A stretch of 64,000 nucleotides of DNA from Entrophospora sp. SA101 (lineage: Eukaryota; Glomeromycota; Glomeromycetes; Entrophosporales; Entrophosporaceae). Where the stretch lies: contig CAUDNR010001424.1 of the NCBI GenBank assembly GCA_958430865.1, positions 30,800 to 94,799 of the forward strand. Direction: 5' to 3'. A program made the position numbers and the translations under genes. Under the pieces are notes generated by a model. That model was not told the origin of the DNA, searched no databases, and worked only from the letters and a program-made list of their open reading frames with translations. Shown piece after piece: positions 12,364 to 25,273 of this stretch (position 1 is the stretch's first letter; every line of letters starts with the position of its first letter).

Positions 12364-13018
12364 AATAGTTAATTATGAAAGTTATGAAAATAATAATTTA
12401 AATTCTATAATTCCAACATTTCAAAATTTGAAGTCTTTAACATTAGTTGATTATTCCTCAGATGTCAAATTAATGCAATTAAAATCAGTTCTATTTCCAA
12501 ATATTGAATATTTTTATTTGTATAATTATGGTCCATTTCTTTTAGACCTGTCAGAATTTATAAAAATCAATGGTAAAACTCTTAAATCTTTGGTAATTTA
12601 TGGTACACCAATTGATGAAGAATATTTAGGAAAGCTTAATCAATCAATTGGACAAAATTGTAAAAATTTAGAACATTTAGAAATGCTTTACAAAAATGAA
12701 CTAGATCAAGAACTAATTCCTATAATTAGTAAATGTACCAAATTAAAAAGTCTAAAGTTAGATGATATTAATAGAGATGCAATAGATGGTGATAAAGTGT
12801 TGGCAATTTTAAATCAGATATTACCAAAAAATTTGAATACTTTAACTACTTATACTGAAATCTTTTTTTCTGATAGTTCATTAAGAACTCTAGAGAGTAA
12901 TTGGAAAGGACCCAAACCTTTTACAATAAAATTACGTAGGTATGTAAAAAGAGAAAATTTAGAAAGTTTATTAAAAAAATATCAAGTTATAGGATTTTTA
13001 AATTATCATTTCATCTAA
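12364..13018 (+). CDS. F-box/LRR-type protein, 3' part (5' end lost in gap)
   Basis: The frame is open from the gap to the stop at 13016-13018. It reads leucine-rich-repeat-like units (for example NLKSLTLVDYSSD, NCKNLEHLEMLYKNELD, KCTKLKSLKLDD). The same sequence follows the F-box of the neighbour at 13917-15749, where it aligns nearly base for base. In frame the coding starts at or before 12365 (IVNYESYENN), not at the Met at 12428. Such proteins are expected to be SCF substrate adaptors; the F-box itself lies in or beyond the gap. This copy lacks the frameshifts and the MITE that break its neighbour. Confidence 0.65.
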
Positions 13019-13916
13019 ATGAATTGTTTATATTCATTTTATATGTATAACATGGTGTTTTTTTTATCAAATAATAATATTACAAAAAAAATTTTTTATT
13101 AGCTAATAAATGTTTATTATTATTACACTTAATGGAATAATAACAATAATATTAATTAAGATTTGAGAAAATATATTTAATACAAACTATTTTATATGTG
13201 GGCCAATTTTTGTCAGCTATTTTTAAAGTGTTTCAAAATGATGTTTTCTTTGGAAATTGTTCAAAAAATGGTTATTGCGGCCTTTTTTGAAGAAAAAACC
13301 CAAGCTTAGACTTAATTTTGGTAATGGATGATCAATTTTTTTATTGGTTTGAGTATCACTACCCAATTTCTTTCTTCTTCCTTGACCCATAATGGTTGTA
13401 GAGATGATTTGCCTTGTATTTTGACTTCTTTATTAATTGGTCTTGACCAGATTTACCAACTTGATTAGCATTGCAATTCAGCACTAACTATTACTGCCTT
13501 TTCCTCTCTACCTTTAGTATATATGTATATATATATATATTGTATTATTTATTTTAAATAAATAAATAATAAAATTATTTATTGTGTAGATATTCATAAT
13601 TCTTCTTACAATAATTGATAAAAAAAATTGAATTCACTACATCTTTATTACCAAAAAATCAATTTCTATAGAAAAATTTGAATGAATTGTGTTAAAATCG
13701 ATTAATATCAGACAGACAAGTTATTGAATTCATTCATAATAATAAATTTTAAATGTTACCTTTATATATATATATTATATTTATATAAAAACAAAAAAAC
13801 TTACTAAGTAAACTGCTCTGAGAAAAACATTTGATGACTTATTATGTTTTATAGTTGTACGAACTGTTTATTGCAATTAAATTTGTGTAGCACATAAATG
13901 TAAAAAAAAAAAAAAA
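13019..13916. other. Spacer: duplicated 3' flank of F-box gene, then promoter of the next copy
   Basis: The stretch from about 13190 to 13520 is a diverged copy of the 3' flank of the second F-box gene (about 15945-16300), so the duplication extends beyond the coding region. A TA-dinucleotide run lies at 13518-13541. No coding sequence is seen. A poly-A run directly precedes the ATG at 13917. Confidence 0.55.
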
Positions 13917-15749
13917 ATGCTTATAACAACTTTACCACAGGAAATTTTCATTGAAATATTTAAATACATTGAAGATGATAACAAAACATTATATTCTTGT
14001 GTTCTTGTCAATAAAAAATGGCATAATATCAATATTCCAACTTTATGGAGAAACCCATTTATTTCTAAAAACAGCATCAAAATATTAATTAATTGCTTAC
14101 TAGAAGAAGACAAAAATTTCTTGGTGGAAAATAATATTGTATTAAAAGATTTTGAATTATTGGAAAAACCACCATTATACAATTATGCTAAGTTTACAAC
14201 TGAATTAGATTTTTATGAAATAAATGAATGGTTAGAAGATTTATGTGATATTTTTAGTTTAAAATATTTAAAAACAAAATTGGAAGAATTTATTTTAGAT
14301 CATTCAAATATCAGGCAGCTTACAATATTAGATAGTGAAGAATTGTTGGATCATCATAGATTTGATACTTGTTTTCAAAACCTTTATGAATTACATTCCA
14401 GTATTCACTTTAGTTCTGAATTTATTGATAAATTAGCAACTACTTGTAAAAATATTCAAGTTTTAAATATAGATTGCTATTTCGATCCTGATTATCCTGT
14501 TACTGGATTTTTTAGTTTAACTGAATTAATTAAATTAATTAAAGCACAAAATCAAATTAAACAATTATATATTAAATCAGAAGATGAATTAATTTTACCA
14601 GATGATTTAAAAAATGCAATCTTAATTCATTCAAAATCAATAGTTAATTATGAAAGTTATGGAAATAATAATTTAAAATTCTATAATTCCAACATTTCAA
14701 AATTTGAAGTTTTTAACATTATTTGATTACTCCTCAGATGTCAAATTAATGCAATTAAAATCTGTTCTATTACCAAATATTGAATATTTTTATTTGTGTA
14801 ATTATGGTCCATTTCTTTTGGACCTGTCAGAATTTATAAAAATCAATGGTGAAACTCTTAAATCTTTGATAATTCAAGGTACACCAATTGATGAAGAATA
14901 TTTAGGCAAAGCTTAATCAATCAATTGGACAAAATTGTAAAAATTTAGAATATTTGGAAATGCTTTACAAAAATGAACTAGATCAAGAACTAATTCTTAT
15001 AATTAGTAAATGTGCCAAATTAAAAAGTTTAAGATTAGATAATAATATTAATAAAGATGTAATGGATGGTGATGGAGTGTTGGCAATTTTAAATCAGACA
15101 TTACCAAAAAATTTGAATACTTTAACTATGGTTGGCTCGGTCTAAAGACCTCCTATTGCTGTGCCACACGCTCAAATTTCAAAAATTGCGATTTCATGAT
15201 TCGTTCAAAAATGCAATAAAAACTTTTCAAAAAGGCTTCACGTGATTTTGGTTAAAAAATTTATTTTCCTTCCTGTCAAATTTAGACATGATTGTCGAGT
15301 ATTAGTCTAAATTTAGTAACGATGAACTAAAACTAGTCTAAATTTAGCAATGATCCTAGCGCTCAAATTCTTCATGAGCATAGTAAAGTACATGTTTTAA
15401 AAAAGAATAGAACTCTACAACAAATAATTTTTTTGATAAAATCTCTTTATTACATTAAAATTAAAGACCTATTCCATCAACTAATAGAGCTATTTTTTTA
15501 AAAGGTAGGGCAGAAAATGACTTCTATACTTTTAAAATTTGCACAAAATTTAGGAGGTCTTTAGACCAAGCCAACTATACTTATACTGAAATCTTTTTTT
15601 CTGACAGTTCATTGAGAACTTTAGAGAGTAATTGGAAAGGACCCAAACCTTTTACAATAAAGTTATATAGAAAAAATGAAAAATTAGAAAATTTATTAAA
15701 AAAATATCAAGATATAGGATTTTTAAAGTATCGCTTTACCATTAATTAA
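13917..15749 (+). pseudogene. F-box/LRR-type gene broken by two frameshifts and a MITE
   Basis: Begins with a clear F-box (LPQEIFIEIFKYIEDD, then VNKKWHNINIPTLWRNPF, residues about 5-50), followed by leucine-rich helical repeats. Compared with the copy at 12364-13018, it has an extra A near 14680 (TTTAAAATTC against TTTAAATTC), which ends the first frame at 14724-14726. It also has an extra base near 14907 (TTAGGCAAAGC against TTAGGAAAGC), which ends the second frame. Finally a 449-bp element at 15129-15577 interrupts the LRR. The reading resumes after the element and ends at 15749. The expected role of the intact gene is SCF substrate recognition. Confidence 0.8.
15129..15577. mobile_element. 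449-bp TA-flanked MITE inside F-box gene
   Basis: Terminal inverted repeats of about 26 bp: left TGGTTGGCTCGGTCTAAAGA, right the inverse of TAGTTGGCTTGGTCTAAAGA, continuing into ACCTCCT/AGGAGGT. TA is duplicated at 15127-15128 and 15578-15579. The uninterrupted sibling gene reads TTAACTACTTATACTG at 12842-12857, so the empty site and the TA target duplication are both directly visible. No coding capacity. TA duplication suggests mobilisation by a Tc1/mariner-superfamily transposase. A second copy lies at 20559-21006. Confidence 0.88.
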
Positions 15750-17626
15750 TTTATTATCATCATCATTTTATGGTGTTATTTTTTTACCAGATAATATTAC
15801 AAAAAAAATTTTTATTAGCTATATAGTAAGTGTTTATCACCATATTATTACTATAAATTCTTTATATTCAATGGAACAAATGCTAGCAATAACAATATTA
15901 TAATTAAGATTTGAGAAAATATATTCATACAAATTATTTTATATGTGGGCCAAGTTTTATCATAGTAGAAATAGTTTAAAGGCCTAAATTTTATTTGTTT
16001 CAAAATGATGTTTGCTTTGAAAATTGTTTTAATAAAAAATGGTCATTGCAACCTTTTTTAAGAAAAAAAAAACCAAGTTTAGACTTAAAATCTCTAGTGG
16101 ATGATGATTTTTACATCAGTATTTTTATTGGTTTCATCAAAATCTGAGTGTCACCACCAAATCAATTTCTTCTTTCTTCCTTGACCTTAGTGTGGTTATA
16201 GAGATTATTTGCCTTGTATTTTGACTTCTTTATTAATTGATTATCATTGTGATTTAGCACCAACTATTACCCTCCTTTTCCCCTCTACCGTTATTGTTTT
16301 GGGTAATATTACTTGTAATCATGTCTTTATTTTGAATTTTTGCACTATTTCTTTTTGATTTCATATTATCTCAAAAATTTTCATTACTATGTAAGTTAGT
16401 AATATGATTGAAAAAAATTTTTAATACCAAAACATTGCATCTTCTCTCAACTTTGTTGTCTAAAATGACCAGACTATATAGTAAAATCTCTTGACACAAC
16501 TTATTTAAAGAAGAAAGAGTTTACATTCAAAAAACTGATCTAAGAACAGAGACAGATGTGGTGCTTGTTCCTTGGATAATGAATTAAGAGAAGCTTGATT
16601 ATTTTAAGGAAATTCATGTCTCAAAGCAAGTAATAAATATGCCAAAATCACTTTCATTCTATTTCATTCATCCCGTTATCCATATGCCAATTATCCATTA
16701 ATGCAGGTGAGCATGGCAAGTGATAAACATATGTTGCTAGGAGGATTGTTCAAAAGCTATCATGAAACGAATACTTATATTGGAGAATGGTTGTGAGATG
16801 TTGACTAACTTGTGCTTTATTCACTCATCATCCATCTTTTCTCTTTAATCATATTGTCTATTTTCCTTTCGTCCTTATGCTGTTGAACGTGTATTTTGCG
16901 AGCAAGACTCTAGCTTCGTTTCATTATTGATTAAGACAACAAGCACAAGCCTCATTTTCTTATCAGGTTCAATTTCCAATTATTTGATGGATATATTTGG
17001 TCATGAACAATTTGGGAAACATACCCGCCCATATTTGTGTAAAAAAATTTTAAGCCAATATATTTTTTATTCTGTGTTTAAAATGAAAAACAAGTCAGTG
17101 TTAATTATTTATAACCATTTTCGGAATTTAGAATATGAAATTCAGAATGTAAAAGTGAAAAAAGAGGTGGTTAATTATAAAAATTAAGTAATATGTATGA
17201 ATCAATTGAAGGTAAACAAAGAAGTAAAAAGCAATGGTGGAAAATTAGGAGGAAATTTAAGCAAATGAATAGTTCTGTTGAAAGATTAATTTTAACAAGT
17301 TAGTGATGACGTTAAATAATTGTTTATAATGGTTTTTTTTTATTCGCAGAAGCTTAAGAGAATATAAAAATGCTATTCGGATCAGAAAATATGAATACAA
17401 AATATGTAACTTAGAATGGAGAAATGATAAAATTAAACAAACCAGGGATCCAATTACAAATATATGGGGATGGTAAGTTTTCCGATTCGTTAGGAACATA
17501 TCGACTAATTTCGATGCAATGACGATATGATACAACATCCACCTTTTGCCTGACGACATTGTAGTAATTGGGCGATGGATGATTACTGAACTTGTTTAAC
17601 TTATTGATAATACTTGTGTTTTTTAT
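15750..17626. other. Spacer with duplicated F-box 3' flank; no convincing gene
   Basis: About 15945-16300 matches 13190-13520. From 16320 on, the sequence is unique in the window. Open frames at 16927-17187 (+) and 17257-17559 (-) are short, have no recognisable motif and show biased low-complexity composition; they are not annotated as genes. Confidence 0.45.
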
Positions 17627-18206
17627 TCATAAAACCATATGTGTGAAAATTTCAGCCTTAACTCTATTACGATAGTCTATGACTATTTGCCTCTCATCCA
17701 TTTTCATTAGTTGAAGATTCACACCTGTACTGACTATGAGACTACAAGGCTTCTCGATAAAATTTCTTGCGGAAAGACGTTTCTGATGCTCGACCTCAAT
17801 GAATATTATTACAGATGGTGAATTCGTCAATTTTATAAGAAATAATAGTACCATCACACTCACGATGCCCCTTTATTTCTGTAGGCAAGTCATCAGGCCA
17901 AGAAACTGCATATTCTGTGTGAATATTTTCACAACCTGGTGGTCGAAAAAGATCATTAGAATTTTTTTGATAAAATAGGGAAACAATATGACGAGGACAA
18001 TCACGAATTCGACAATATGAACCCAGAGTCGCGATATTTTTAATATCTAAATCAAAGTGACCTCTGACCTCAAAATATACGCCCACCTCCGCTGTATTTG
18101 TATAAGCTACGCAATCAAGTTCATTCCTATCACCGTTATTTGTCAGTTTGTTCTCTTTTTCTACCAATGCTCTAGCCATTACTGCTCCAATTGACACAAA
18201 TGCCAC
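17627..18206 (-). pseudogene. Unrecognised Cys-containing ORF, frame-broken
   Basis: Two overlapping minus-strand frames appear to be parts of one reading. The first (from about 18206, first real ATG at about 18179, to 17796) holds several Cys and Trp residues (for example SYCRIRDCPRH and PPGCENIHTEYAVSWPDD). The second (to 17627) continues with IEVEHQKRLSARNF. The switch lies in 17800-17850, where I see no usable intron, so a frameshift is likely. The frame is open 5' of the ATG for only a few codons. A transposon-like terminus begins only 55 bp upstream, so the 5' part may have been displaced. I do not recognise the family. Confidence 0.35.
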
Positions 18207-18987
18207 CCACGCGTTTATGAATTATCTGGATACTTGTTTATAATTTGAATAACTCAAGTATACAGTGAATCTCGATTTAGCGGATAGTTTGGGCAATTAG
18301 GCAAAAATTCGTTAAACCGAGATATCTGCTATATCGAGAAGATTGTTATTAACGAAAGAATACAACTCAACCAAAGCAACATACTTTGTAACAATTTAGA
18401 AAATATTGGCAATATTTTGGAAAGAATTGCCAACGATGCTATCTCTCTTTGGAAATTTTCGAAAGAAAAGGAAAGTTTTCGTTTCACAAAACTGATTGCG
18501 TTATATAAATCTTTTGATCATTGTATTTATAAGTAAAAATGAAAGAAATATTTTTCCCGCCACTAAAAATTTGGGATTAATCCCATTATTGTTAAAGAAT
18601 ATTATTTAAGCTTTTTTGAAAAAGATTCTTTCCTGCTACTAAAAATACCAGCAAGAAATTAATCCATTATGTCATTATCAACTCCACTCGCTCATTCACT
18701 GCGACGTTTAACTTAAAATCTTGTTTAAATAATAAATGAATTAATTCCAAATTTCTAGTGCGATGCTAATACTAAATCAACAATAATAAAACGCACGAAT
18801 TTATTAATATTAATATTACTGACTTTTTTAGTCGCAAAAAAATTAGTAAAGTATTAGGAAAGAAGGTTGATTCGTTCCACAACATGAGTAAATTAAATGA
18901 ATGACTGATAGATCTATTTTTACTATTTATTTTTTTTATCGCTTATCAAATTTTGCAACTCTTCAGCGTTAACCTTTTCCAATCTTT

Positions 18988-19170
18988 TTATATTCTTTTA
19001 ACGCTGCTTTTCGAAACCTTTAATTGAGCGTAGTCAAAACCGAGAATATTCAAGTTTTTTAATGAAGGAGCTCGACTCATTGCAACATATACCTGTCCTT
19101 CGGCAAATATGTTCTCATCAACATTCAACGTTACATGCGGCTTTCTTTGATTCTCCTTACCATAGATCTC
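18988..19170 (-). pseudogene. PIF1-like helicase C-terminal relic
   Basis: One minus-strand frame reads PHVTLNVDENIFAEGQVYVA, then MSRAPSLKNLNILGFD, and ends in a stop at 18988. This is the conserved C-terminal block of PIF1/RecD2-type helicases (usual form: FxxGQxYVALSRvxxLxxL), as found in Helitron Rep/Hel proteins and in cellular PIF1. The rest of the helicase is not found upstream in any frame; the longer frame at 19131-19346 may hold a decayed part. It is embedded in the TIR element and is probably the remains of an older insertion. Confidence 0.6.
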
Positions 19171-20558
19171 GAAATAACATGTTTCCTTCTGGATGATGAT
19201 TTAATAATATTTTTTTTTTCAGGTGGCAGGTCACAGTTTTGGTTAGTAGAACATCTGATCAAGAATGGCACGATCATAAAATGTTCACTCGGCGAAAAAA
19301 AAATTTCTATATCATCAACAAAAAAATTGGTACAAATAAAAAACAACCGTTTATTTGGTGATTTTGGTGATTTATTTTTTATTTAGGAAAAAAATGGGAC
19401 ATACACCTATGCCTATTACAGCCACAATACACCCTAATTCTTTTTTTCCCATTTCTTCATTATTCAAAAAATATATACATATACAAACACACATACGCAT
19501 ATACGAATATGCAAAAATTAAAACTTACAAAAATTTTAACGTCAATTTTTACTATTATTTTATTATGTTATAGTGTCAAAGCCTTCCGTGTGAGGTTAAT
19601 GAGTTAGCATCCTGCTCTAACGACGGATTTTAAATCTCGAGGAGGCGGGATGACAGATTTATTAGGGATTTCTGGACTTGTTAATAGCCGTTCTGGTTCT
19701 TAAAGTTGTTGTAATTTGCATTAAATGAGAGGGTACGATAGCTGACGGTTCTATTCTTGACATGGTTTGATAATAGATTATATATAAAACTATTAAGCAA
19801 ATTATTCGTTTAGTTACCTACGCTGTACGACTCTTTCAATGAATATCAACATTTATCGGGGTTCTGGGTCTGATCGTTGGGGATGGGGGATGGGGATAAC
19901 GATCGAAGGTGCTATCCTTGATGTGGTTTAATAATAATAATATATAAAGATATTAAGTAAATCATTCGTTTAGTACCCGCGTTGTTCTCTGAACTTGGCC
20001 TACGGTTAGCATTTGAGGGTCTGGTCGTTGTGATTTGATTGGTTATCTGATTGAAAATCAGCGATTCTATTGGATTTCTGGTTGGCTGATTTCTAGGTTA
20101 ACGGATTCCTTGATTTTCCTGGATTTCTGGATTTCTGTGTAATAGGGTAATTATTAATTCTATTCTATTCATTCAATTTATTTTGAATATGCGTGTGTGT
20201 GTGTTTGAAAAACTTTGGATTTTGATCATAGCTAGCACTATATAAAAAACAGAAGGATGCGTGGATAAACTGGTTATAACGATATTGATATAACCATTAT
20301 TATTATTGAAATTTTTATTTATATATTATAAAGGGTTTTTTTATTTTGGACAAAACACATGTAACTTGAAATTATTATAATTCTGTTAATAAAACAAATT
20401 TAGCATATATTGATGCGGACATAATTAATTCAATACCAAAAAAAAAAGATATTATACCATGGAATAAATATTCAGGCGATCTCATTTAACCAAAATACCA
20501 ATTTTTGTTACCAATCTGACTGTGACAAGCATATGGATTTGAGCAACATTTATTATTA

Positions 20559-21006
20559 TGGTTGGCTCGGTCTAAAGACCTCCTATTGCTGCGCCACGTG
20601 CTCAAATTTCAAAAATTGCAATTTCGTGATTCGTTCAAAAATGCAATAAAATTTTTTAAAAAAGGGTTACACGTGATTTTGGTTAAAAAACTATTATCTT
20701 ACTGCCAAATTTAGATATGATGGTCGAGTATTAGGCTAAATTTAGTAATAATAATCAAATCTAGTCTAAATTTAGCAATGATCCTAGCGCTCAAATTTCT
20801 CATGAGCATAGTAAAGTACATGTTTTAAAAAAGAATAGAACTCTACAATAAATAATTTTTTGGAGAAAATCTCTTCATTACATTAAAAGTAGAAACCTAT
20901 TTTACCAACTAATGAGGCTATTTTTTTAAAAGGTAGGACAGAAAATGACTTTTATACTTTTAAAATTTGCCCAAAATTTTAGGAGGTCTTTAAACCGAGC
21001 CAACTA
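20559..21006. mobile_element. Second copy of the 449-bp MITE (448 bp)
   Basis: Same ends (TGGTTGGCTCGGTCTAAAGA at left, inverse of TAGTTGGCTCGGTTTAAAGA at right) and the same interior as 15129-15577. TA is duplicated at 20557-20558 and 21007-21008. The two copies differ by scattered substitutions and small indels. It is nested within the larger TIR element at 18261-21114. Confidence 0.85.
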
Positions 21007-21421
21007 TATTAAAAAAAAAAAATCTTGTTAAGGTTTATTATGGAACCGTTCTTTGAATTTTATCCGTAAAATCGAGATTTTTAATTAGTATCCACTAAAT
21101 CGAGATTCACTGTGTATAGAAAAAAAATCCTCAAGTTTATTCTCTAGTTCATGTCAAGTGCGGAACATTTATTCCTAACGTTACATATCAACATAGTGAA
21201 TGAAAAAAACAATGTTGCAAATCTGATCAATTTTATTTTTTATCTGTTATCCAAATAAGATAAGTAGGTGTCACATCAAATAATGTAAATATCACAATTT
21301 TAAAAAAATCAATATTAAAAATGCATGCATTGATTAAAATTGAATAATTATTATTTTAAAGATTAATTGATTGATTATTATTACTCTATATATAAAATAA
21401 ACAATAAATATTTTTTTCTTT

Positions 21422-23016
21422 TCACAATTTTTCTTCGTCTTTTTTGTTTCCTTCCCCGCCAGCATTATCTTTTCTTCTCCAACTAGCATTTAAAACTTTT
21501 CGAACACTTTCATTAAATTTATTAGCAGAAATAGTACTTTTATTGCTACCTCCGCCACCGCCACTACTACCATCAGCGATATCATCAACTATACTAAATG
21601 CATTAATTGATGATGATGGTACGGTGAATAAAGTTGGAAATGATGATGGTAATGATGTAGATGTTAATGAAATGATGTTAGAAGATTGAGATATATTGAT
21701 TAAATTCATAATTTCGGAATTTTCTTCAAGATTTGAGTGGTCGGTTATACGTTGTTGAAATATTTCAATTATATGTTGCTGATCTGGTTTTTTTATTCCC
21801 TACCATTAAATAAATTAATTCAATGAATTTTTGTTTTTGTTTTACATTATTGAAGGAAAATAAATAATAAATATGTTTGTTTACCTTTAATTCTAAAATT
21901 TTTTGGAAATTGTTCAAGTTCTTATCTCCTATTAATAAGAAATAATTTCCTATTAACCCATCAGATGGATCATGTGGTGTAAGTATAACTTTTAATATGG
22001 CTTCCATTTTGCCAATCCCTTTATTAACCATTCTTATAAACCTGTATGTGTGTGTTTATGGCGTGTAAATACTTGTGATTTAATAATTAATACTACTATA
22101 TAATTATGTGTAACTTACGTGGAAGAAGGTGGTGGTATATTTTCTTTGCCCATTGTAGGCATTTCCAATAATGTTGTTTTTAATGCGTGGATATCCAACA
22201 ACATCTAATTAAAATATAAATTAGCCATATAGATGTCATATATACATGCATAAATTGGATGGATGAACTGTTACCTGTTCAGCGCCAACTTCTGATATAG
22301 GTTTACATTTTGATAAATTACTTATTAATTTTGAAACAAATGATCTAACAGATAAAAAAAGATATTTTATTAAACAATTCCTCTTCCTATAAAACAGTTC
22401 ATTTTCCTTTAAAAAAAAAAAAAGGAACTTACTCGACAAATTTATCGCAAAAACTTTCATAGTATTTATCATTTGTAATATCTTTGTGTGCACTAACAAC
22501 ACAAGATTTCAAAGTTGTTTGAAACATAGTGACGTATTCTGATTGATCTCCAACTGACTCCAAAGTACCCCAGTGTATTTTGGTCATTGATACAAGTGCT
22601 GGTTCATAACATAATTCTATACCCCGTATTAACGTTTTAATAGCCGTTACTACAACACTGCAAAAATATATTTAATTTGTAAAAGTTCTAGATGCAAAAA
22701 AAAAAAGTGTATCTGCAGATAATTACTGTGAAAAATAATCCCGTTCTGCATCCAAACTAATTTTTTCTTTGAATTCTTCAATTTTTTCTATTAATTTATC
22801 TTCAAGCTAATAAAATATATAAACTAACGATTAATATATTTTAAAATTTTTAATTATAAAAAGTTTATGCATGGTTTTGAATTTACCTGTGAAGTAGTAA
22901 CACAACAATAATCTGCTGTGTTTATAATATAACAAATCAACTTCAATTCATCTTTTGACATTGCTCGTTTTTCCTCTCTGTAACACAGTTTAAAAAATTA
23001 TTATAAATAAGTAAAT

Positions 23017-23047
<31 letters not shown>

Positions 23048-25273
23048 CCTTTTTATGCTAATTGTAAAATATTGACCTTGGTAATCTTCCAATTAACACA
23101 TCATTTGCATAAACTCTTAAATATTTAGCAAATTTGGTAAATAAATCGTATAACGGCTTCCTGGTTGATAATTTCGAACAGTTCTCCAATGATTCTTTGT
23201 AAAATATAAATAAATCTATGCTGGATTGTAGAACTGATACTGAAGTGTCATCATCTGGGATTGGCTCAGTAATGTATGAACTAATCATATTTGATATTGT
23301 TCTGCAATTTATTCATTCATTATTAATTATTATTTCGCGTATATGGATCAAAGAATCACATACAAATTAAAACAATTATCTTACTTGTCTTCGGATTCAA
23401 TGTATAAACCTAAATATGGTTCATAACTTACAGATATACTTTTATTAAAGATATATCTTTGACCATTATCTGAACTTTGCGCTTTTGATGTCTTTGATAA
23501 CTTTGGCTTATCCTAAAGAAATAACAATAAATAATAACGATAAACATTAATAAGACAAATTTAAATAGTTATATAAGATATATTTGTATACAACTATTAC
23601 AATTACCAAAAAACTAAATCTTTTAGTTAGTTGATTTTCAAATTCCAAAGTCATTTGTAAATTTTTCAATAATGTTTTCACGTCCAATTCATTTCCAATC
23701 TTGGCCAATATTTTAGCCAAGTCTTCCTTCGTTATATCACAAAATTTACCACAAAGTACCTCACTTAATCTCCAGTGTTGTGGAAATATATTTGCATGTT
23801 CTTCATCATAGTTTTTTAAAACTCTTTTTAACCATGTGAATCTTCTTGACATGTTATCCAAAAATAAACTCTATAAATTAATTGTTGATCAATATATTAT
23901 TATTTAATAATCAATATATATTTGTATTTATTATTTATACTATGACTATTATGAAAGATCGTCGTCTCAGTTAAAAAATAAAAACTTGCCTCTTCGATTC
24001 CTTTAAATTTTCTTTTATAATCATTTAATTGTCTATCACAATACCAATTAATCATCTGATTTCTAACATCTTGTCCTATAATATCCAATACCATACATGC
24101 TTCATCGAGTGGTGCTGTCTGAACATTCAATGACCCGTCTGTTCCAAAACTTTTTAAATATTTACATTAAAATATTAATATTTATTATAACTCCAAAATA
24201 GAATAAATAGTTTTCAATTTAATTAATTACCTCGATTCAAAATCATTAAATATTTGTTTTTTTAAATCGTTTTGAAATGTATTTATTGTTGATAATAATA
24301 CAGCAATTTGTTGAATATTTCTATATTTTTTAAAGAATGCCGCAAGCTGTAAAACTGCCTTTTTCCATTTTTTACCCCAATAGAAAACAATAATAGTAAA
24401 TAACATTAAAATGGTATAAAAAGTAATAAAAAAATTGATTAATATTTACCTGCAATAGTTGTGATGTCTCTTTATATTGTTTCATTTCTGCCATAATTTT
24501 TAATTGATCAACAGCAGTTACTGTGAAATGAAATATTATCATCAACAAATGTTTCATAAAAACATTTTTATAAAACATCTTCGATAATAATCTTACCGAG
24601 CATTTGTAATCTTTTTAGAGCAGTGATGGACAATGTCAAGTGTTTTTTTGCATAATCAAGAGATTTTATATCTTGAGTTATTTCTTGTACCATAACTACT
24701 GATTGAGCTGCTTTATCGCGTATTTGACTTATCCGTTCAAAAAGTTCCTGTATCCAATTAATGATTGTTAGCGAATTGGAAACAAACCAATAGTATATAT
24801 TTTTTTTTTCATTATAAACATCTAAATATATTTGTGCATGTGAACCTCGATTTCTTTTTTTGCTTGTTCGACTTCTTCAACTCCTTGTTGATCATCGACT
24901 TGTAATCTTGTAAGTTCTCTAATCTCACCCTCTATTTGACGCATTTTTAATTGAAGCTTTTTTGTAGTAACATCAATTGATGCTAATGAATGTTCTAATC
25001 AGAATTAAATCAGAGTATATTAACAATCAATTGTGTAAATTTCAGCAAATGCATAAAACAACAAAAAGGTTTAATATAATTACCATTTGGAATGATTTGA
25101 TTAATATACTCTATCGGATTAAAATCACTTCCATCCAAAGGATCATTATACTTGAGTATTTTGTTAATTGATTGTTCTAATTCTTGTGGAAAATTGAAAA
25201 TTTCATATTGATCTGTATTATTATTATCATTTTCAGATGAATTTTTATTGTTTATTTCAGAAATTTTATCCAT
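21422..25273 (-). CDS. VPS53: VPS53, GARP/EARP tethering complex subunit
   Basis: About 14 exons read from ATG 25273 to the stop at 21422. The N-terminus carries the family block [20 protein letters not shown], then [19 protein letters not shown] (about 24998 down). A coiled coil follows ([20 protein letters not shown] across an intron), then [19 protein letters not shown] near 24620. This N-terminal layout is diagnostic for Vps53, which with Vps51/52/54 tethers endosome-derived vesicles at the Golgi. The middle and C-terminal exons (about 24522-22120) keep frame through short introns. The end is a Ser-rich tail (21709-21425). One intron uses a GC donor (GCAAGT, 23999-23998). It is divergent from the SNF2 gene, with a 673-bp shared upstream region. 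An intronic AT microsatellite lies at 23019-23047. Confidence 0.85.
23019..23047. repeat. AT microsatellite in VPS53 intron
   Basis: A run of ATAC and then AT dinucleotides, fully within an intron near the acceptor side of the exon that begins with [13 protein letters not shown]. Confidence 0.8.

Larger units (their letters stand above)
18261..21114. mobile_element. 2.85-kb element with Tigger/pogo-like TIRs (nested composite)
   Basis: The left end TACAGTGAATCTCGATTTAG (CGGATA) at 18261-18286 and the right end, read inverted, CACAGTGAATCTCGATTTAG (TGGATA) at 21114-21089 match in 24 of 26 positions. TA stands immediately outside both ends (18259-18260, 21115-21116). CAGTGAATCTCGATT-type termini and TA duplication fit pogo/Tigger members of the Tc1/mariner superfamily (family knowledge). 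No DDE transposase is readable inside. The interior holds a PIF1-helicase relic and a nested MITE, so this is a degenerate or composite copy. The rest (about 19200-20550) has no gene that I can support. Confidence 0.6.

Noticed and set aside
16927..17187. 86-aa open frame
   Set aside because: No motif and no codon pattern distinct from its flanks. I see nothing to support it.
19590..19660. tRNA-like stretch (GAGTTAGCATCC ... ATTTTAAATCTCGAGG)
   Set aside because: It resembles part of a tRNA-derived SINE (A-box and B-box-like words), but no full cloverleaf can be drawn and the B-box is poor. Not called as a tRNA or SINE.
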